Below are positions 1 to 11,768 of a DNA stretch of 64,000 nt, one piece after another. The notes under the pieces are model-generated. The model was given only the letters and a program-made list of their open reading frames with translations. It made no database searches and had not been told where the DNA came from. Numbering within the stretch: position 1 is the stretch's first letter; each line of letters starts with the position of its first letter. Source of the DNA: Ifrita kowaldi. Its lineage: Eukaryota > Chordata > Aves > Passeriformes > Cinclosomatidae. The translations under genes and the position numbers were made by a program. The stretch spans positions 66,375 to 130,374 of the forward strand of contig VZRS01010693.1 in the NCBI GenBank assembly GCA_013398055.1, read 5' to 3'.

Positions 1-1839
1 AGTGCAGGATATTATGAGTTGCAGTATTTTTCTGTGGGAAAAGAAGGTTTCTTGACACCCAAGATACTACTAAGAAACCATAAAATTATTTCTTAATATC
101 ACAAGCAATTTGGTTGTTAAGTAAATGATTCCATATGCGGAATTAACCACAAAACATTTAGTTCTTGAGATCCGCTGTTTCAAATGCCTCTATAGCTGTG
201 GATTAGGAAGGAGCTCTAACAGACTTAAAAGGTAAAATCCCATATTAGGAATTTAAACAAGGGTAATTTTTCATTTTCTCTTTTGGTTTTCCCCTCAGAG
301 AGAACATTTCCACCTCTGACAAAGATTTTGAAAAGTTTAGTGATGTTTGTGCTTTGTTAGACAAAACTGTGTATATTCTCCTCTCCCTCAGCATAAGTTT
401 ATTTCAAATTGTAGCTGGTAAAATGTTCGAAGACAAAAATAGTGATCATAGATTTTCCTTGGGCTGCTGTAGCAAACCATGTTTTCCTTAAAGTAATGAA
501 ATTTATTTCAACTTCCAAATTAATTTGTGCACACATTTAATTCTCTAGAATATTTACAAGAAAAAGAACACCTTAACTCCCTAATGGTATAAAAAAAACA
601 AACAAAAGAAGCCATTTTTATGTGGTATTCCAAACCATCGGACAAACCAAGCTCCTTAAATGTTTTGTAGTGTTGAAATGAAAATGTTAACTCAAATTTT
701 TTTTTCAAGACAGAAATGTCAGAGAGAACAATGCTTAGTTTTCACTGGAGGGTAGTATCCATTTTCCTTAGGTTTACAACGGACTGGTTGTGCTCAGATG
801 AACAGTTAGTACATCATAATTCATATAACAAGGCTAACAGGAGTTCAAGCCTTCGTTGTATTAAAACCTCCAGAGACAGGAAGGCAGCTTATATACTTTA
901 ATATTCTCTGGCTTGATGCCCTGATTTAAAATACTCCTACAGCACCTTTTACACAAACTTTGGATTGGCTGCGTTCAAAGTAATGGTATGTAAGTTGTGG
1001 TAGTTAACAAAGATTTAGAATATATGTAGTGTTTTCCATCCCAAGATCCCAGAGTAGTTCAACATATAATTTCCTTATAACCTTTCTGAAAACACACCTT
1101 AGATTTTGAATCTATATCAAAACGGATTATAACTGTTACTAGAGAGGGTTACTGGTATTTTTTATTCTTTCTTAATTCTCTGTTACACATTTGGTTTATC
1201 TGCTTTGGAGATGGAATGTGAGAGCCAAGCAGAATTACAGCCAGGGTGAATTTGGCTGGGTACTGGCAACCATTGTGTGTGCTATTTAAATTATTTATAT
1301 GCTCCTCTGGGAGACTTTCTTCACTTCTGTCAATCATAAAAGAAAACAACCAACAGACGATGAATACCTTGTCGTTATATCTTTGGAAGAAAAGGCACAC
1401 AGAAATCTTTGGGTATTTCTTTCTTTCTCTTGGTATCTCTGACTTCCTAGAAATGTTGGTGATCAGTAAAATAAGAATTCATTTTTCAGCTGTTGCATAA
1501 GAATTATTTTTTCAGCTATTAGATGGTAAGGTTCAATATCCTCAGGTTTATTTATGAGGATGTCTGAATAAACACTGTGTACAAAAGAAAGGCAAAGAGA
1601 CAATTAGTGATTCAGACTGACAAAGGTAAGTACTAGGGAACACCTAATTTCATTGCTGCAAATCTTGGCTAGTTAGGCCAGATTTTTTAGTTTAACTACT
1701 GGAAGCTGTGGATCTTTTCATGTATTTATATCCCTGTCTTCAGAATTTGTAGGGGAATGAATGAAGTTTACTAAAATGATCCCTTAGTTTTTTACCTACA
1801 GAAAGAGCATCATGTAACTCTTGGAGACAAGGTTTACAC
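1..1839. other. AT-rich non-genic DNA
   Basis: No open frame resembles a protein and I recognise no repeat here. A good splice-donor match (AAG followed by gtaagta) lies at 1626, but every frame of the stretch before it back to the nearest acceptor is closed by stops. I see nothing else. Confidence 0.6.
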
Positions 1840-2303
1840 TCTGACCTGTATCCTTGCTCCTGACCACCCTGTGCAGCCCTGCTGGCCCGCAGCTGAGCAG
1901 CGAGGAGGCACAGGTGGGTGTCTGTTCTCAGTTCCTTTGTTTGTACTTTTAGCCCAGACCAATGGTGTTGCTGCCCTGCTGACCTGCTGTGCTTCTTTCC
2001 CCTTCTTGGGCTGCAGAGCCACCTCGCAAGAGCCCAGCAGAATTGTCCCCTGCCCCAGCGCCTGCAGCCGTGCCTCTGAGTGTCCCTGGCATCAGCCACA
2101 CACCCGTTGCAGGGCAATTCCCGGACAGCAAGCTGCAGGTAAGCCATAACCATCTCTCTCAACCCATCCCTGCCTTTTTTTGCTGTGGAAAGGAGGAGAA
2201 GATGGGTGGAAGATGCTAAATCCTGATACTCAAGACTTGACACAGCATCCTGGCTGTGCTTAATGTGAAGGAGAGCAGAGCCCAGTGCTGCAGGAGGCTG
2301 CAA
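1840..2303. other. GC-rich patch around a candidate exon
   Basis: This stretch of about 460 bp is clearly richer in G and C than its surroundings and has long stop-free runs on both strands, including the longest open frame of the window (187 codons, minus strand, 2303 to 1740). High GC alone lengthens open frames, so the minus-strand frame is not taken as a gene. The best-supported element inside is the splice-bounded segment at 2017-2138. Confidence 0.5.
2017..2138 (+). CDS. Candidate internal coding exon, Pro/Ala/Ser-rich
   Basis: I do not recognise the gene. The segment is bounded by a pyrimidine-rich acceptor (ttctttccccttcttgggctgcag) ending at 2016 and by a strong donor, CAG followed by gtaagc, at 2139. 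It is 122 bp long. One frame is open throughout: two bases complete a split codon, then 40 full codons follow, giving upstream phase 1 and downstream phase 0. The peptide opens PPRKSPAELSPAPAPA and ends FPDSKLQ, a proline-, alanine- and serine-rich low-complexity stretch of the kind common in disordered parts of regulatory or scaffold proteins. Another frame (one base offset) is also open but gives a cysteine-rich peptide that looks less natural; the remaining frame has a stop. There is no other recognisable exon nearby to confirm a gene, and chance pseudo-exons are common in vertebrate introns. Confidence 0.3.
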
Positions 2304-3753
2304 GGATTGACCTCACCCTCAGGGCTGCTTTCCCTGGCCTGCTTTGCGTTTTGAATGTGTGCATGTTTGCAGGGTTTGTTTTCTTTACAGTGGCATTATT
2401 AATAACTAAAACTCTCTTTTCATTGGACTCCTCACCCTAAGTAGTGCTGGCTGTGATTTAATGCTTTTTTCCTCACTGGCAGTCCCTGCAGTTGGCTCCT
2501 GGTATGAGGCTGTGGCAGGACTTGGAGTCCAGCAACCTTAGTGTGGGTTCCAGCTCTCTCTTGTTTGAACTGGGAGGTATCCTAATTCCAGCTTGCTTTT
2601 CCTGTAATGTACTTCATTATTATTTCCACATTACGAGGAAGAAATGATATTCAGACTATTTTTTTTTGCACAGACAGATGGCCAATAACTGAGCCTAACG
2701 AAGAGAATAAGTTGGATCATGGTGCTAGTGTCAAAGAGGGGATAACTGGAAGTCTGTCTTGTACAAGATGAGAATGCAACAAACATAAATTGTAGCCAAA
2801 CTATATTGCCATGTGGCTTTCTTATTTAATTTGTTCCCTCTTCACCAACATTTTTTGCAATTATGCTTGTTAATGAAAGGTAAATCAATGTCATTCATGT
2901 GTAGGCATGTGGCCTTGTCAAAAAATAGCTTTAAAATCTCCTTTCCTAGCTCTGCCCATATGTGCATTTTAGTATTTCTCTTCCCAGACCTCAAATTTTC
3001 TCCCTCTTTTTCTCCAAAGTGATAGGAATTGAAAAAGTTTTAATTTCTTTTTTTTAAATTCGTGTTGTACGTGCGAAACATTTGGCAAGTGTTGCTATGC
3101 CACAGGATTGCTCTGACTGACTGGTGAACTGAGAACACTTAATTGAACTTTGCTGTCTGTCTGCTCTTGGGAGATTATGGTTGTGCATGCGTCCCCAAGC
3201 CTGGCAGTTGGCCTAATTTAGGTTTAGGACCCATTGTATCTAGAGGTATTCAGGGCTGGCATTTGGCCAGGCCTATTTTAATTGCAGCTTCTCTCAGGCT
3301 CCTTCCTGGAGTTTTGCTTTTCTCTCTCCCCTTCCCTTCAGTTGTGTGGCTGGAGAGGGTGTAGAAGAGCAAACTGCTCACAAAGACTCAAATCTTGGAA
3401 GGCTTACACAGCCAACCCCCTTTGCTGCAGACTAGCCACCCATGAACTCTCCTCATCCAACTGGGTAAAGCCCTTGGCACTCCGTGGATCGATTTTTTTG
3501 GACTATAGATGGTAACAGGAATGAGCTCAGAAACCAAGAAGGAAGATCCAGTTTTCATCCCCTCTGTTCTATGAGGAGCAGTAATCCCTGCCCACGAAAA
3601 AGATTTTTGTTTGCAAAATTGTGGCCTGCAGTCAGGCTTAGGTTCCTGAGTGGGTTGTTTAAATCAGACTGTACATTTTACTTACAATTTTCTTTGTCAG
3701 AGGTTGAATCTTGAGCCAGAGTCTACTTACTGCTGTTTTTTGATTTGCAGTAT

Positions 3754-3796
3754 GTGAGTGCTTCGGCAGACAACTGAAATTTAGGAGAAAAAAAAA
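3754..3796 (+). pseudogene. Possible truncated U6 snRNA-like fragment with A-rich tail
   Basis: The stretch contains GCTTCGGCAG followed by ACA, ACT and GAAATT and then GGA, in the same order as the 5' part of vertebrate U6 snRNA. It then runs into nine A residues. Truncated U6 retrocopies with A tails are known in vertebrate genomes. The match is short and needs small gaps, and it may be chance. There is no intact U6 promoter or 3' half, so if related it is a dead fragment. Confidence 0.25.
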
Positions 3797-5410
3797 TCAT
3801 GTTTCTAATGTCTCAAATGTTTTAAAGAAAGAGTCCTGCTTCTTTAGTGAGTTATTTCTTTACTTTCATGTTATCCTTCATAACTCACTCGCCACCCAAC
3901 GATAATTTTCCTTCTATTTGGCTTTTATAGCAAGAGGGGAAAGAAACCTTGGTGTAACTGAGCTGCAGCCTTGCAGATAGGTTATCTGCTTCACTGCTAG
4001 CGTGTGGGGTGATGTAGGAGCATTTAGTTCAGTGGGAAACTTGACCACATTTTTCCCCTTTTTCTTCATCTACAAAACCTTCATTCTGACAGTTTCTGGC
4101 GATACACTCGTGCTTTTTTGTTAACACATCTTTTCATCCATTTACAATTGAAATGCAAAATCATGAATCTTGAAATCTCACATTAAAAAGTATTTAATAC
4201 AGGAAGAGGAATTAAGTGAGTTTCAGAAGAACATGGTGAATCCTCTTTTTTTCAATATACATACATGCATACATATATACACACAATTTATATACACAGG
4301 AAACTTGGCACTGTATTTTAGAAATACATGCAGTAGGCTAAATGTTCTGACATTTCTCTCTTTCCTGGAAAAAAATTAATTCTCTCAAAAGAATCAATCC
4401 AGTATCCTATTGGTTGCACATCTGGAACAAGGCTGTGAAGAGTTTTTTTTCCAACAGGAAACAACTACTAGAGGAACTACTCATTTTTCACCACGTATTT
4501 TTCCTTCCTATCTGATGTGATCTGTTCTGCAGCACAGCACAGGTGCTCCCAAGCACCTCTTCCTAATGTAAGTATTGACTATTATTCCTAACAATAGAAA
4601 GTGCTCTCAGAAAAAGATCATCAGTTGATGGGTAATGATAGAGGATAGAAGCTAGGGAAAAATTGATAAAAATTGCAATCAGATCTCCTGCAAGTGAGAA
4701 TAAAATTCACTTATGCGTTGAAGTCAACAAGACTTTTTGCAGAATAGTTGCTCAGAGAGAGTAATGTTGGGAGAATGTGGCTTACAGCATCTGCTGCCAT
4801 GGTACTGAAAAAGATAGTACTGGCAGAATGAGTAGCTGATATGGGTGACTGACTTTCCTGATCACAAATCTGATTTGTGGTGATCGAATTCCACTGCATC
4901 TGATGTTGCTGTTGAAATATCTGAAAAAGTTTAACACTGAAAAATGCATGAACAAAGCACATGAGCCTTAATGTTTGCCAGAAGAAACTGCTGTGATCAA
5001 TCCATGAAAGAACCTTTCTTCTTGAAAGCCCTCATACCTTCCATGGTTTGCCAGCCTTTTGTAACCAGTTCTCCAGAAAACACAGCTTTAAGACAGTCTC
5101 ACTCTCCTCTGAATTTTTTATTCTGTACACTCTCCATACCATTGCTGTTCCTTACATCAGAATGCAGATGAGAGTTTTGCATTTCAGCACAGGATGTTGC
5201 AGCTGAGCTTCCCAAGTCAGTTAAGCAGTGCTAATGGATGGAGCCTCTGAGCCTCACCTTGTCTGACAGTTGCTGTTACACAGAGGTTTCACAAAGGCCC
5301 ATGATGTTTAAATGGAAGACACATAATATTTCAAGGCAATAGAGAAGGAACTGAAATATTCCGTTCTCTCTTGAATATGCAGGCGCTCATTTGTTTTTTC
5401 TTTCTCTTCA

Positions 5411-5436
5411 TAATAATAATAATAAAAATAAAAATA
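5411..5436. repeat. (TAA)n grading to (TAAAA)n microsatellite
   Basis: About five TAA units are followed by TAAAA-like units. It is bounded on the right by a T-rich run at about 5461-5474. Confidence 0.8.
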
Positions 5437-7139
5437 ACGATTTTTACATCTTTTTTGCACCTTTTTTTTTTTTTACATCTTTTTGACACCATGGTTTGCT
5501 TGGGGTTTTTTTTGGTCAACTGTGAGAATTTAATTTCATCTTTTCCTTGCTGAAAATTGGCAATATTTTGTACATTTATGTTCTTTCAGGACTATTTCCA
5601 ATACTCTCGTTCCAGTTTTCTTTTCTAGTAAAAATACTTTTCACAGATGACGTTTTTGTCAACTTAATCCTGAGTCAGCAACAATATTTGCCTGCCTCCC
5701 GAACCTTTCTGTTCTGAAAATATTTTACATCTTTGGATTATTTTTTTCTTTTACAGAAAAGCTGTTTCAGACTCTTACCAAAATCAATCAGTAATATTAA
5801 AAATACTTTAAAAAAATCCTTTTCACTCAATTTGAAAAAGAGAACTAAAACTAAATATCTGAGAAGTCTGATGGTTCTAATTTTCAAAAGGAAAAACTAA
5901 AATCTTTTTATTGCAACAGAGTATCTTGTCACTGCTTTGTCTATTCTGGCTTTACAAGGGCTTTTTAGGTGAAAATCTTTGTACTAATTGGGGAGCAATT
6001 ATGTACTCTGCAGGAAATGTCATCTTGACCTTCTCGAGCCCTGGAAGTGGTTATCCTGAAACATGAGGATTAATATTTCCTGTGTTCCCATAGTGTGTTT
6101 TACAACTTGTTATATCAGAAGATCTCAGCAGACATCTGAAATATCAGTACTACTTATCTAGCAGCTGTGAGTACAAATATTACTTCAGAGCACTAACAAC
6201 TGAAAAAAAGATCAGAAGTTAAGGGAATGCTACTACTCATCTCTGGTAAAAAAGAGTGTTCTCTTCTTTTCCATATGTGTATGATTGTGTTATCTCTTTT
6301 GCATGGTTTTCAGAGGTACAGTGCTATTACTCTAAATTTGTCTTCACATCAAGGCACCATTTTTGGTTTTTATTTTCTTGTCTTTTTTTTTCTGTATTAA
6401 ATTTATTCAAAGAGATGCAGTAACTGAATATCTTTTCAATACAGAATACAACATTAGTTTGTATTTAAAAACTTTGTTTTTAAAAATGGTCTATTAAAGT
6501 GCTCATTAATTCCAGCTGGTCACTTTAGCATTTATGTGGTTAGGAGAGTGAAAAGTCAGAGAGGAAATGGTGTGTCATAAGGGAAAGGATAACAGGGTTT
6601 TTTATGGCGAAAGCCATTTAACATCTGGTATCATAGAGATTATTCACTCTTCTTACCTGTTTGTCAGTGGCCTTGGAGAATGTTTGTGAAATCCCCAGAA
6701 ATCCATTAAAAAATGCAATTGCACTAGCATGAGAAGATTTTGTCCTTCTCCCCCATAGCAGTTGGGGAAGTCATCATTTGTCATGCACTGAAAAGTCATC
6801 TGAGAATCAACTCCAACAATTACAAATCCATATTGGGTGCCAGGTGGACACCCTTCATTTTTACTGCCAAATACAGACAGAGATCATTTCGGTAAATAGG
6901 ATATAACTAATCCTTGTTTATTTATCTGCTTTCCTAGACCCAGTGCTGAATGGGATGTTCATACCAGAGCTCTCCAAAGTTCAAACATAGGATTATTCAC
7001 TTCAGACAATGAAAGGATGAAATGATCGGAACTCCAGCTTCCTAGGTCCTTTAAAGTAGACTGTCCATAGCACATGTGAGCTAGACAGCCCTCAGCTGCC
7101 TGAAAGAGAAAATCAGGAGAAGATGAGCAAAAGTGTCCT

Positions 7140-7161
7140 TTTTTCTCTTTAAAGAGAAAAA
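7140..7161. repeat. Perfect 22-bp palindrome
   Basis: TTTTTCTCTTT is immediately followed by its reverse complement AAAGAGAAAAA, with no loop. It is purine on one half and pyrimidine on the other. No function is implied. Confidence 0.8.
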
Positions 7162-8801
7162 GCTATGGGGAAATACAGTTGTCTCAGGCAAAGGAAAGAG
7201 TACCTAGTGTAGCTGGTAATAATGTTTAATGAATTACAAATGTTGTTTAATTAACTGACAGATGTTCACAAAAAACCCCTTGTATGAGAGATGCGTAAGC
7301 CTTATTATGGACACATATACAGACAGGGAGAACATTGTGGGGTGGCTAAATAAACTGTATTCAGGACCTAACACAGAAGTAGAGCAGGACGGAAAATCCA
7401 GCCCATGAAAAATCTCACTGGGATGCACTTTCCATAAAAACACCTCAATTTGAAGTGCCCTGCAAATGAATGTTTGCCTTCAGATTACGTACTGGCCAGG
7501 ATCCCATCAATTTTGCTCTCTGAGCTGTACAGACAAGACATGGGAGACTGACAACTTGGCTTTCATTTTTCCCAGGCCTCTCTTTCTTTTCCATCCTAGC
7601 GATTGTTGCTGTTTATGTAGCCGGGTCTGGTATGTTAATCCCATAAGAGATTTTTCTTTCCTTGACTCATATACAATTTATGGGAAACATGCCCATCTGA
7701 TGTAAAGAAATTTCAAGTGTCACCTTTATTTTAAAGTCCATAAAATTGCTTGTCCAATAGGTTTAGCTACGTATGTCCCCTGTGGGTCCTACAGAAACAG
7801 AAAATGTCAAACATTCATATTTATTGAATTATATACTTATATATAAAAATACAATTTTATAGAGGGAAACCTATTTTTTGGTCCTCAATAATACGTCCAT
7901 TTCTTTTAACTTCTCAGGATCTTTTCATTAATATAAGGATGCTTTGTTTTACACTGACAACACTTATTTATTTAGTCCAGTTAAACATTGTCCTTTCACT
8001 GAACATGTCATCTATCTGAGTAGATTACTCTTCATAATTAGAGATCCTTTCCCCAGGACCTTGGGTCTTCCCATCAGCTGTTCCAATCTCAGGGCCAAAG
8101 ACTGTTTCTCCAGATCTGCTTGTAGCATCCACTGTCCAGAATAAGTATTTTAATGCAATTTCCCCCCTAGGATTTATATGTATTTTTATATTTAAAAAAG
8201 TCCTAGATGCAGTAGTCCTCGAGCCTTCTATTAGTCCATATTATCTGTCACTGCAGTTTCCTTGTCAGAAACTCTAAAATTTTAGCATAACTGAACAGTG
8301 AGGAAATTTTTTTTTGGAAAAATGTTGCTTGATAGTACCTATAACCTATCTACATGCTCTAGTATTAATACCTATTAATGCCCAAGTATTGACAATCAGG
8401 GTAGTATTTGTTTTCAAGAAAGTGTTGCTTGATTCATCATTTTTAGGCCAGCTTATAGGAGTTTCTTTACAACTGTTGCCTAGTCTTTGCCTGTTAATAT
8501 TAATTAGATGCTTAAACATCCTGTACCATCAAGGATTATCATGCTTCATTAGTACTGTTTTTTGAACTGAATGCCAAGAAAGTGTTTGGTCACAATGGAT
8601 TGTAATATCTATACTTAGAAACGTTTGAATTTGCTGCCTCACTTACTAAAAGAATCAAATCTGTATCTTATTAAGATACAGCTGAAGTTCAAGTAATTAA
8701 CAGATTTCAGATGCTTTTCCTATGAAGGGTGAGACTGTAACACTTGAGTTAGGACATTTTTTGTGTAACGTATTTATTTGCTTACGGTTTCTGTAGATGC
8801 C

Positions 8802-8935
8802 AGTAAATTAGCACATCTATGGCAACAGATATCAGTAAGCATTGTACCTTATCTACTGTAAGTGCTAGGAAATTAGGACACATTTGGCAGCTATTTATTA
8901 GCATTTCAAACTCCTAATTACTGTGATAACTAGCA
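8802..8935 (+). repeat. Imperfect tandem duplication of about 65 bp
   Basis: Two adjacent stretches share the same order of words: AAATTAG, CACAT, TGGCA, TAT, AGCATT, TACTGT and CTAG. Small indels separate them, and similarity by eye is roughly two thirds. This suggests an old local duplication that has since diverged. Confidence 0.35.
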
Positions 8936-10879
8936 ATTATTGATAAGGTTAGGAATTTTTATATACAGGTTGTTTAGTGATGGAGAAGATATGCATACTG
9001 TGTATAAGGAACTTCTTGTTTCCTGAAATAGCAATGAACAAATTTCCTTATAAAAATGGCAGCTTTGCATGTTCGGAAGCACTTTTCTGAAAGGCAAGTC
9101 TTTGAATTGTTATATGTTACTTCAATTTCTTCTGCATTTGAAGCAATGAGCCAAGTTCCAATAGTCTTGAAGAAAACCATCACCAGCTGTGAACAGTTCT
9201 ATTTGTTTGTCTGGAGCAACAATACCTGTAGAACAGGGGATAGAGGCTGAATTTTATGGAGCAGACTTGCTGCTGTCAAAGAGTTGAGTCCTGCAGTGCT
9301 GTCATTTTCATGTGGCATGTACATGATGAATCTATCACGATCTATGTCTCTGATTCACTGAAGACATTTGATTTCCAAGAGTTGCCCAGTGATGTGGGAT
9401 GGCAAACTGTGGGATTTTTGATAAGGGAAGGGTGGGTAATACTTCTCTTTCCCTGCCGGAGTTACTCTGCCAGCTCCATTACCACATATCAATATTTTTG
9501 AAAGGTCACCCTACGAAGAAGTCAGTAGTGAAGAACAGCTGTGATGTGATGGTAGTAGCATGTGGGATTTTTTTCTGTTCACCAGCTGTGTTCTAATGTA
9601 AAAGTTCACCTGTGGTAGTTTTAGGTCTTCCTTCTTCTGTTTTCAGCATAATTTTCAAACAAGCAGTCAGGAGGCCTGTTCTAGGGGTATGGTTGTGGAA
9701 TGAAACTAGTATGAATTGCACTGAAAGGTTAAATGTGTGGAGAGTTACTGTGGACCACGAAATTCATAGCAACACTTTGTCTATGTGCTCTTAACCAGAA
9801 TAAATGTTAGGTAATTAGATTTGGCCCATTTTCATTGAAATTCATTAGTGCAGCTTCTATATAGACTAATTATCCCTGCTTATTAGTCAGACTAATACTG
9901 CACTGTCTGTCTTGTTTCTGGTACTTGAATTAATGTTTTCAGAGGCAGCTTTGGTAGCTCACCTCGGGTTTGATTTGTGTGATGTAGACATAGCCCTGTT
10001 ATACTGTTTAATTGAGCTATGCCAGGCCACCCCTGCCCCATGGAGCAAAGCAGGCAGTCACAGCTCTTCCACATGTAGTAGAGGCCCGGCCAAAGTCGGT
10101 CCAAACTAGCCCTAGCAAACAGCCAGGTATGCCACAAAATGTAGTATGGTACTTGGGAGTATCTAAGATGCAGCTAAAATAGGTTATAAGATTTCTTTTT
10201 TCTATGCTAAAAAAAATAAAATTTTTTGCCGCTGAGATGTGTATGCAGTTGTCTTTTCATGTTACTAAAAGTAGCCTTGAGCAAAACGGCTTAAAGTCTT
10301 GAAAACACATTAAAGGCATTAAGGTAGTGGAAAGTGTGTTTTCTTCTTTTATAGGTGTACCTTTGGTCAGTGCTTTAATGCAATGATTGATGAAAATGTT
10401 GTCTGTGGCTGACATCTGGGATTATTAATGGATGTAGAATCAAATTTCTTTGGCATTAGAGGAAAAAGGAGATCTGTGTCTCACTAGATAAAATGTTCAA
10501 ATGGGAATGGACCTTCAGTTTAATTTTAGGTACTGCACTTTAAACTCGCCAGTCTAATAAACGTTGCTTTTTGCTTCTATTGCTCAGGTCTGTTTTACTT
10601 ATGAAAATGTGCAACTTGGTAATGAATAAGAACAAGAGCTGTGAATTTCCTGGCTAAAATATGAAGCTTTCATATATATCTAAAATTCTAATCAGAGACA
10701 AAAGGGCATAAAGTAAAAGCAAATAGAAAGTTTAGAAGGTAGCATATTACTCTGTGATTGTTACATTTTGTAGCGCTCCATGAATTAAAACTAGAGCACA
10801 GCACAAGGCTGCTATTGTGAGAAGCCAACTCAAGGATTTTTAATGCTGTAAGACAAAGGGTTCCCTTAGCTAAAAATAA

Positions 10880-11110
10880 TCTTTTCTTTCCTCCTGCTCC
10901 TAAGCTTTTTCCTCCAGGGAGCAGAATCATTATGCTGCATGTGCGTGCTCAGTGCATTGCAGGAGTTGCTGAGATTTATGACGTCATGGCTCTAAGCTTT
11001 CCTCTTTTGCCACAAGGTCTGCACGCGTAGCTGTTGCCCTTTGTGTCTTTCTAAAATGCCCCTTTGATGTACTAATGTGCTTTTCACCTATGTAGACGGC
11101 AGCGTTTACT
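10880..11110. promoter_or_regulatory. Possible regulatory element with palindromic CRE
   Basis: The ten bases at 10978-10987 are ATGACGTCAT, a perfect palindrome containing the full cAMP-response element TGACGTCA bound by CREB/ATF and JUN-ATF dimers. Nearby CpG dinucleotides (GTGCGTG at about 10942, CACGCGTAG at about 11022) are unusual in this CpG-poor DNA. There is no recognised transcript start, so enhancer, promoter or chance occurrence are all possible. Confidence 0.3.
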
Positions 11111-11723
11111 GTTCTAGGTCAGTAAATTTACAAAGGGAAAGCATGGATAAAGAAAGTGGGATTTTTTTTTGTTAGACAAAGCTTTCCCTCGATTTTTAGG
11201 GCTTGTTAATCAAACAAAACAAAACAAAACACACACCTCATCAAGATTTTACATGGTTCACTTGTCAGGCAGAAGTGTGCCTGGAATCCATTTCCCTCAG
11301 AGGTCAAAGATCAGCAGCGCTGAGGCAGCCAAGGGAATGATTCCCCTGTGACACTTTTGCTGTGTTTTGATGAAAGTGAAAGCCATGTGGTACAGCGATG
11401 AAAAAGCAAACAGACCCTTTTTTTTTTTTTTCCTGTGGCAGTCATGAATTTTGAAGCTAAGCACAGCAGGTAGGAAGTGTCTAATATTTGAACAGCACTG
11501 GTACACCAAGACACTAAAGCACTTATCTCTGTCTTTTTAACAGCTTGCTACATTTCCTACACAAATCTGTGATTTTTAAGATTCACAGTAAATTTTTTTC
11601 TCCTAAGGGCTCGGGTGTTTCTCTTCATTAATCCCACACTGGCACCAGGAGAATTGTGTATGCAACACATGGGAGGTCATAATGTGGCAAATGATATGTA
11701 TAATATGTTAGTAGAAGTATGCT
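11111..11723. other. Non-genic stretch with small simple repeats
   Basis: It holds a short (AAAAC)n run at about 11212-11230 and a T run near 11418-11431. The overlapping 60-80 codon frames on both strands show no domain. Confidence 0.6.
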
Positions 11724-11768
11724 TCACAGAATCACAGAATATGCTGAGTTGGAAAGGACCCACAAGGA
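11724..11768 (-). mobile_element. CR1 LINE 3' terminal fragment
   Basis: Two CACAGAAT octamers in tandem at 11725-11740 are followed by GAGTTGGAAAGGACCCACAA. That is the reverse complement of the characteristic 3' end of avian CR1 retrotransposons, so the element lies on the minus strand. Only about 45 bp of the 3' end is recognisable, consistent with extreme 5' truncation, which is normal for CR1. Confidence 0.8.

Larger units (their letters stand above)
2304..10877. other. Long AT-rich stretch without recognised gene
   Basis: Scattered open frames of 60-90 codons on both strands show no familiar domain, and none has splice context that convinces me. Small items inside it are listed separately: a U6-like fragment near 3.75 kb, an AAT microsatellite near 5.41 kb, a 22-bp palindrome at 7.14 kb and an imperfect tandem duplication near 8.8-8.9 kb. 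A 35-bp segment at 4533-4567 has a good acceptor and a gtaagt donor, but it is too short to judge. Confidence 0.6.

Noticed and set aside
1740..2303. 187-codon minus-strand open frame, the longest in the window
   Set aside because: It lies in a GC-rich patch where several frames are open at once, has no domain and is antisense to a better splice-bounded segment.
4533..4567. 35-bp microexon-like segment with good acceptor and gtaagt donor
   Set aside because: Too short to judge coding potential, and the last exon bases are not consensus.
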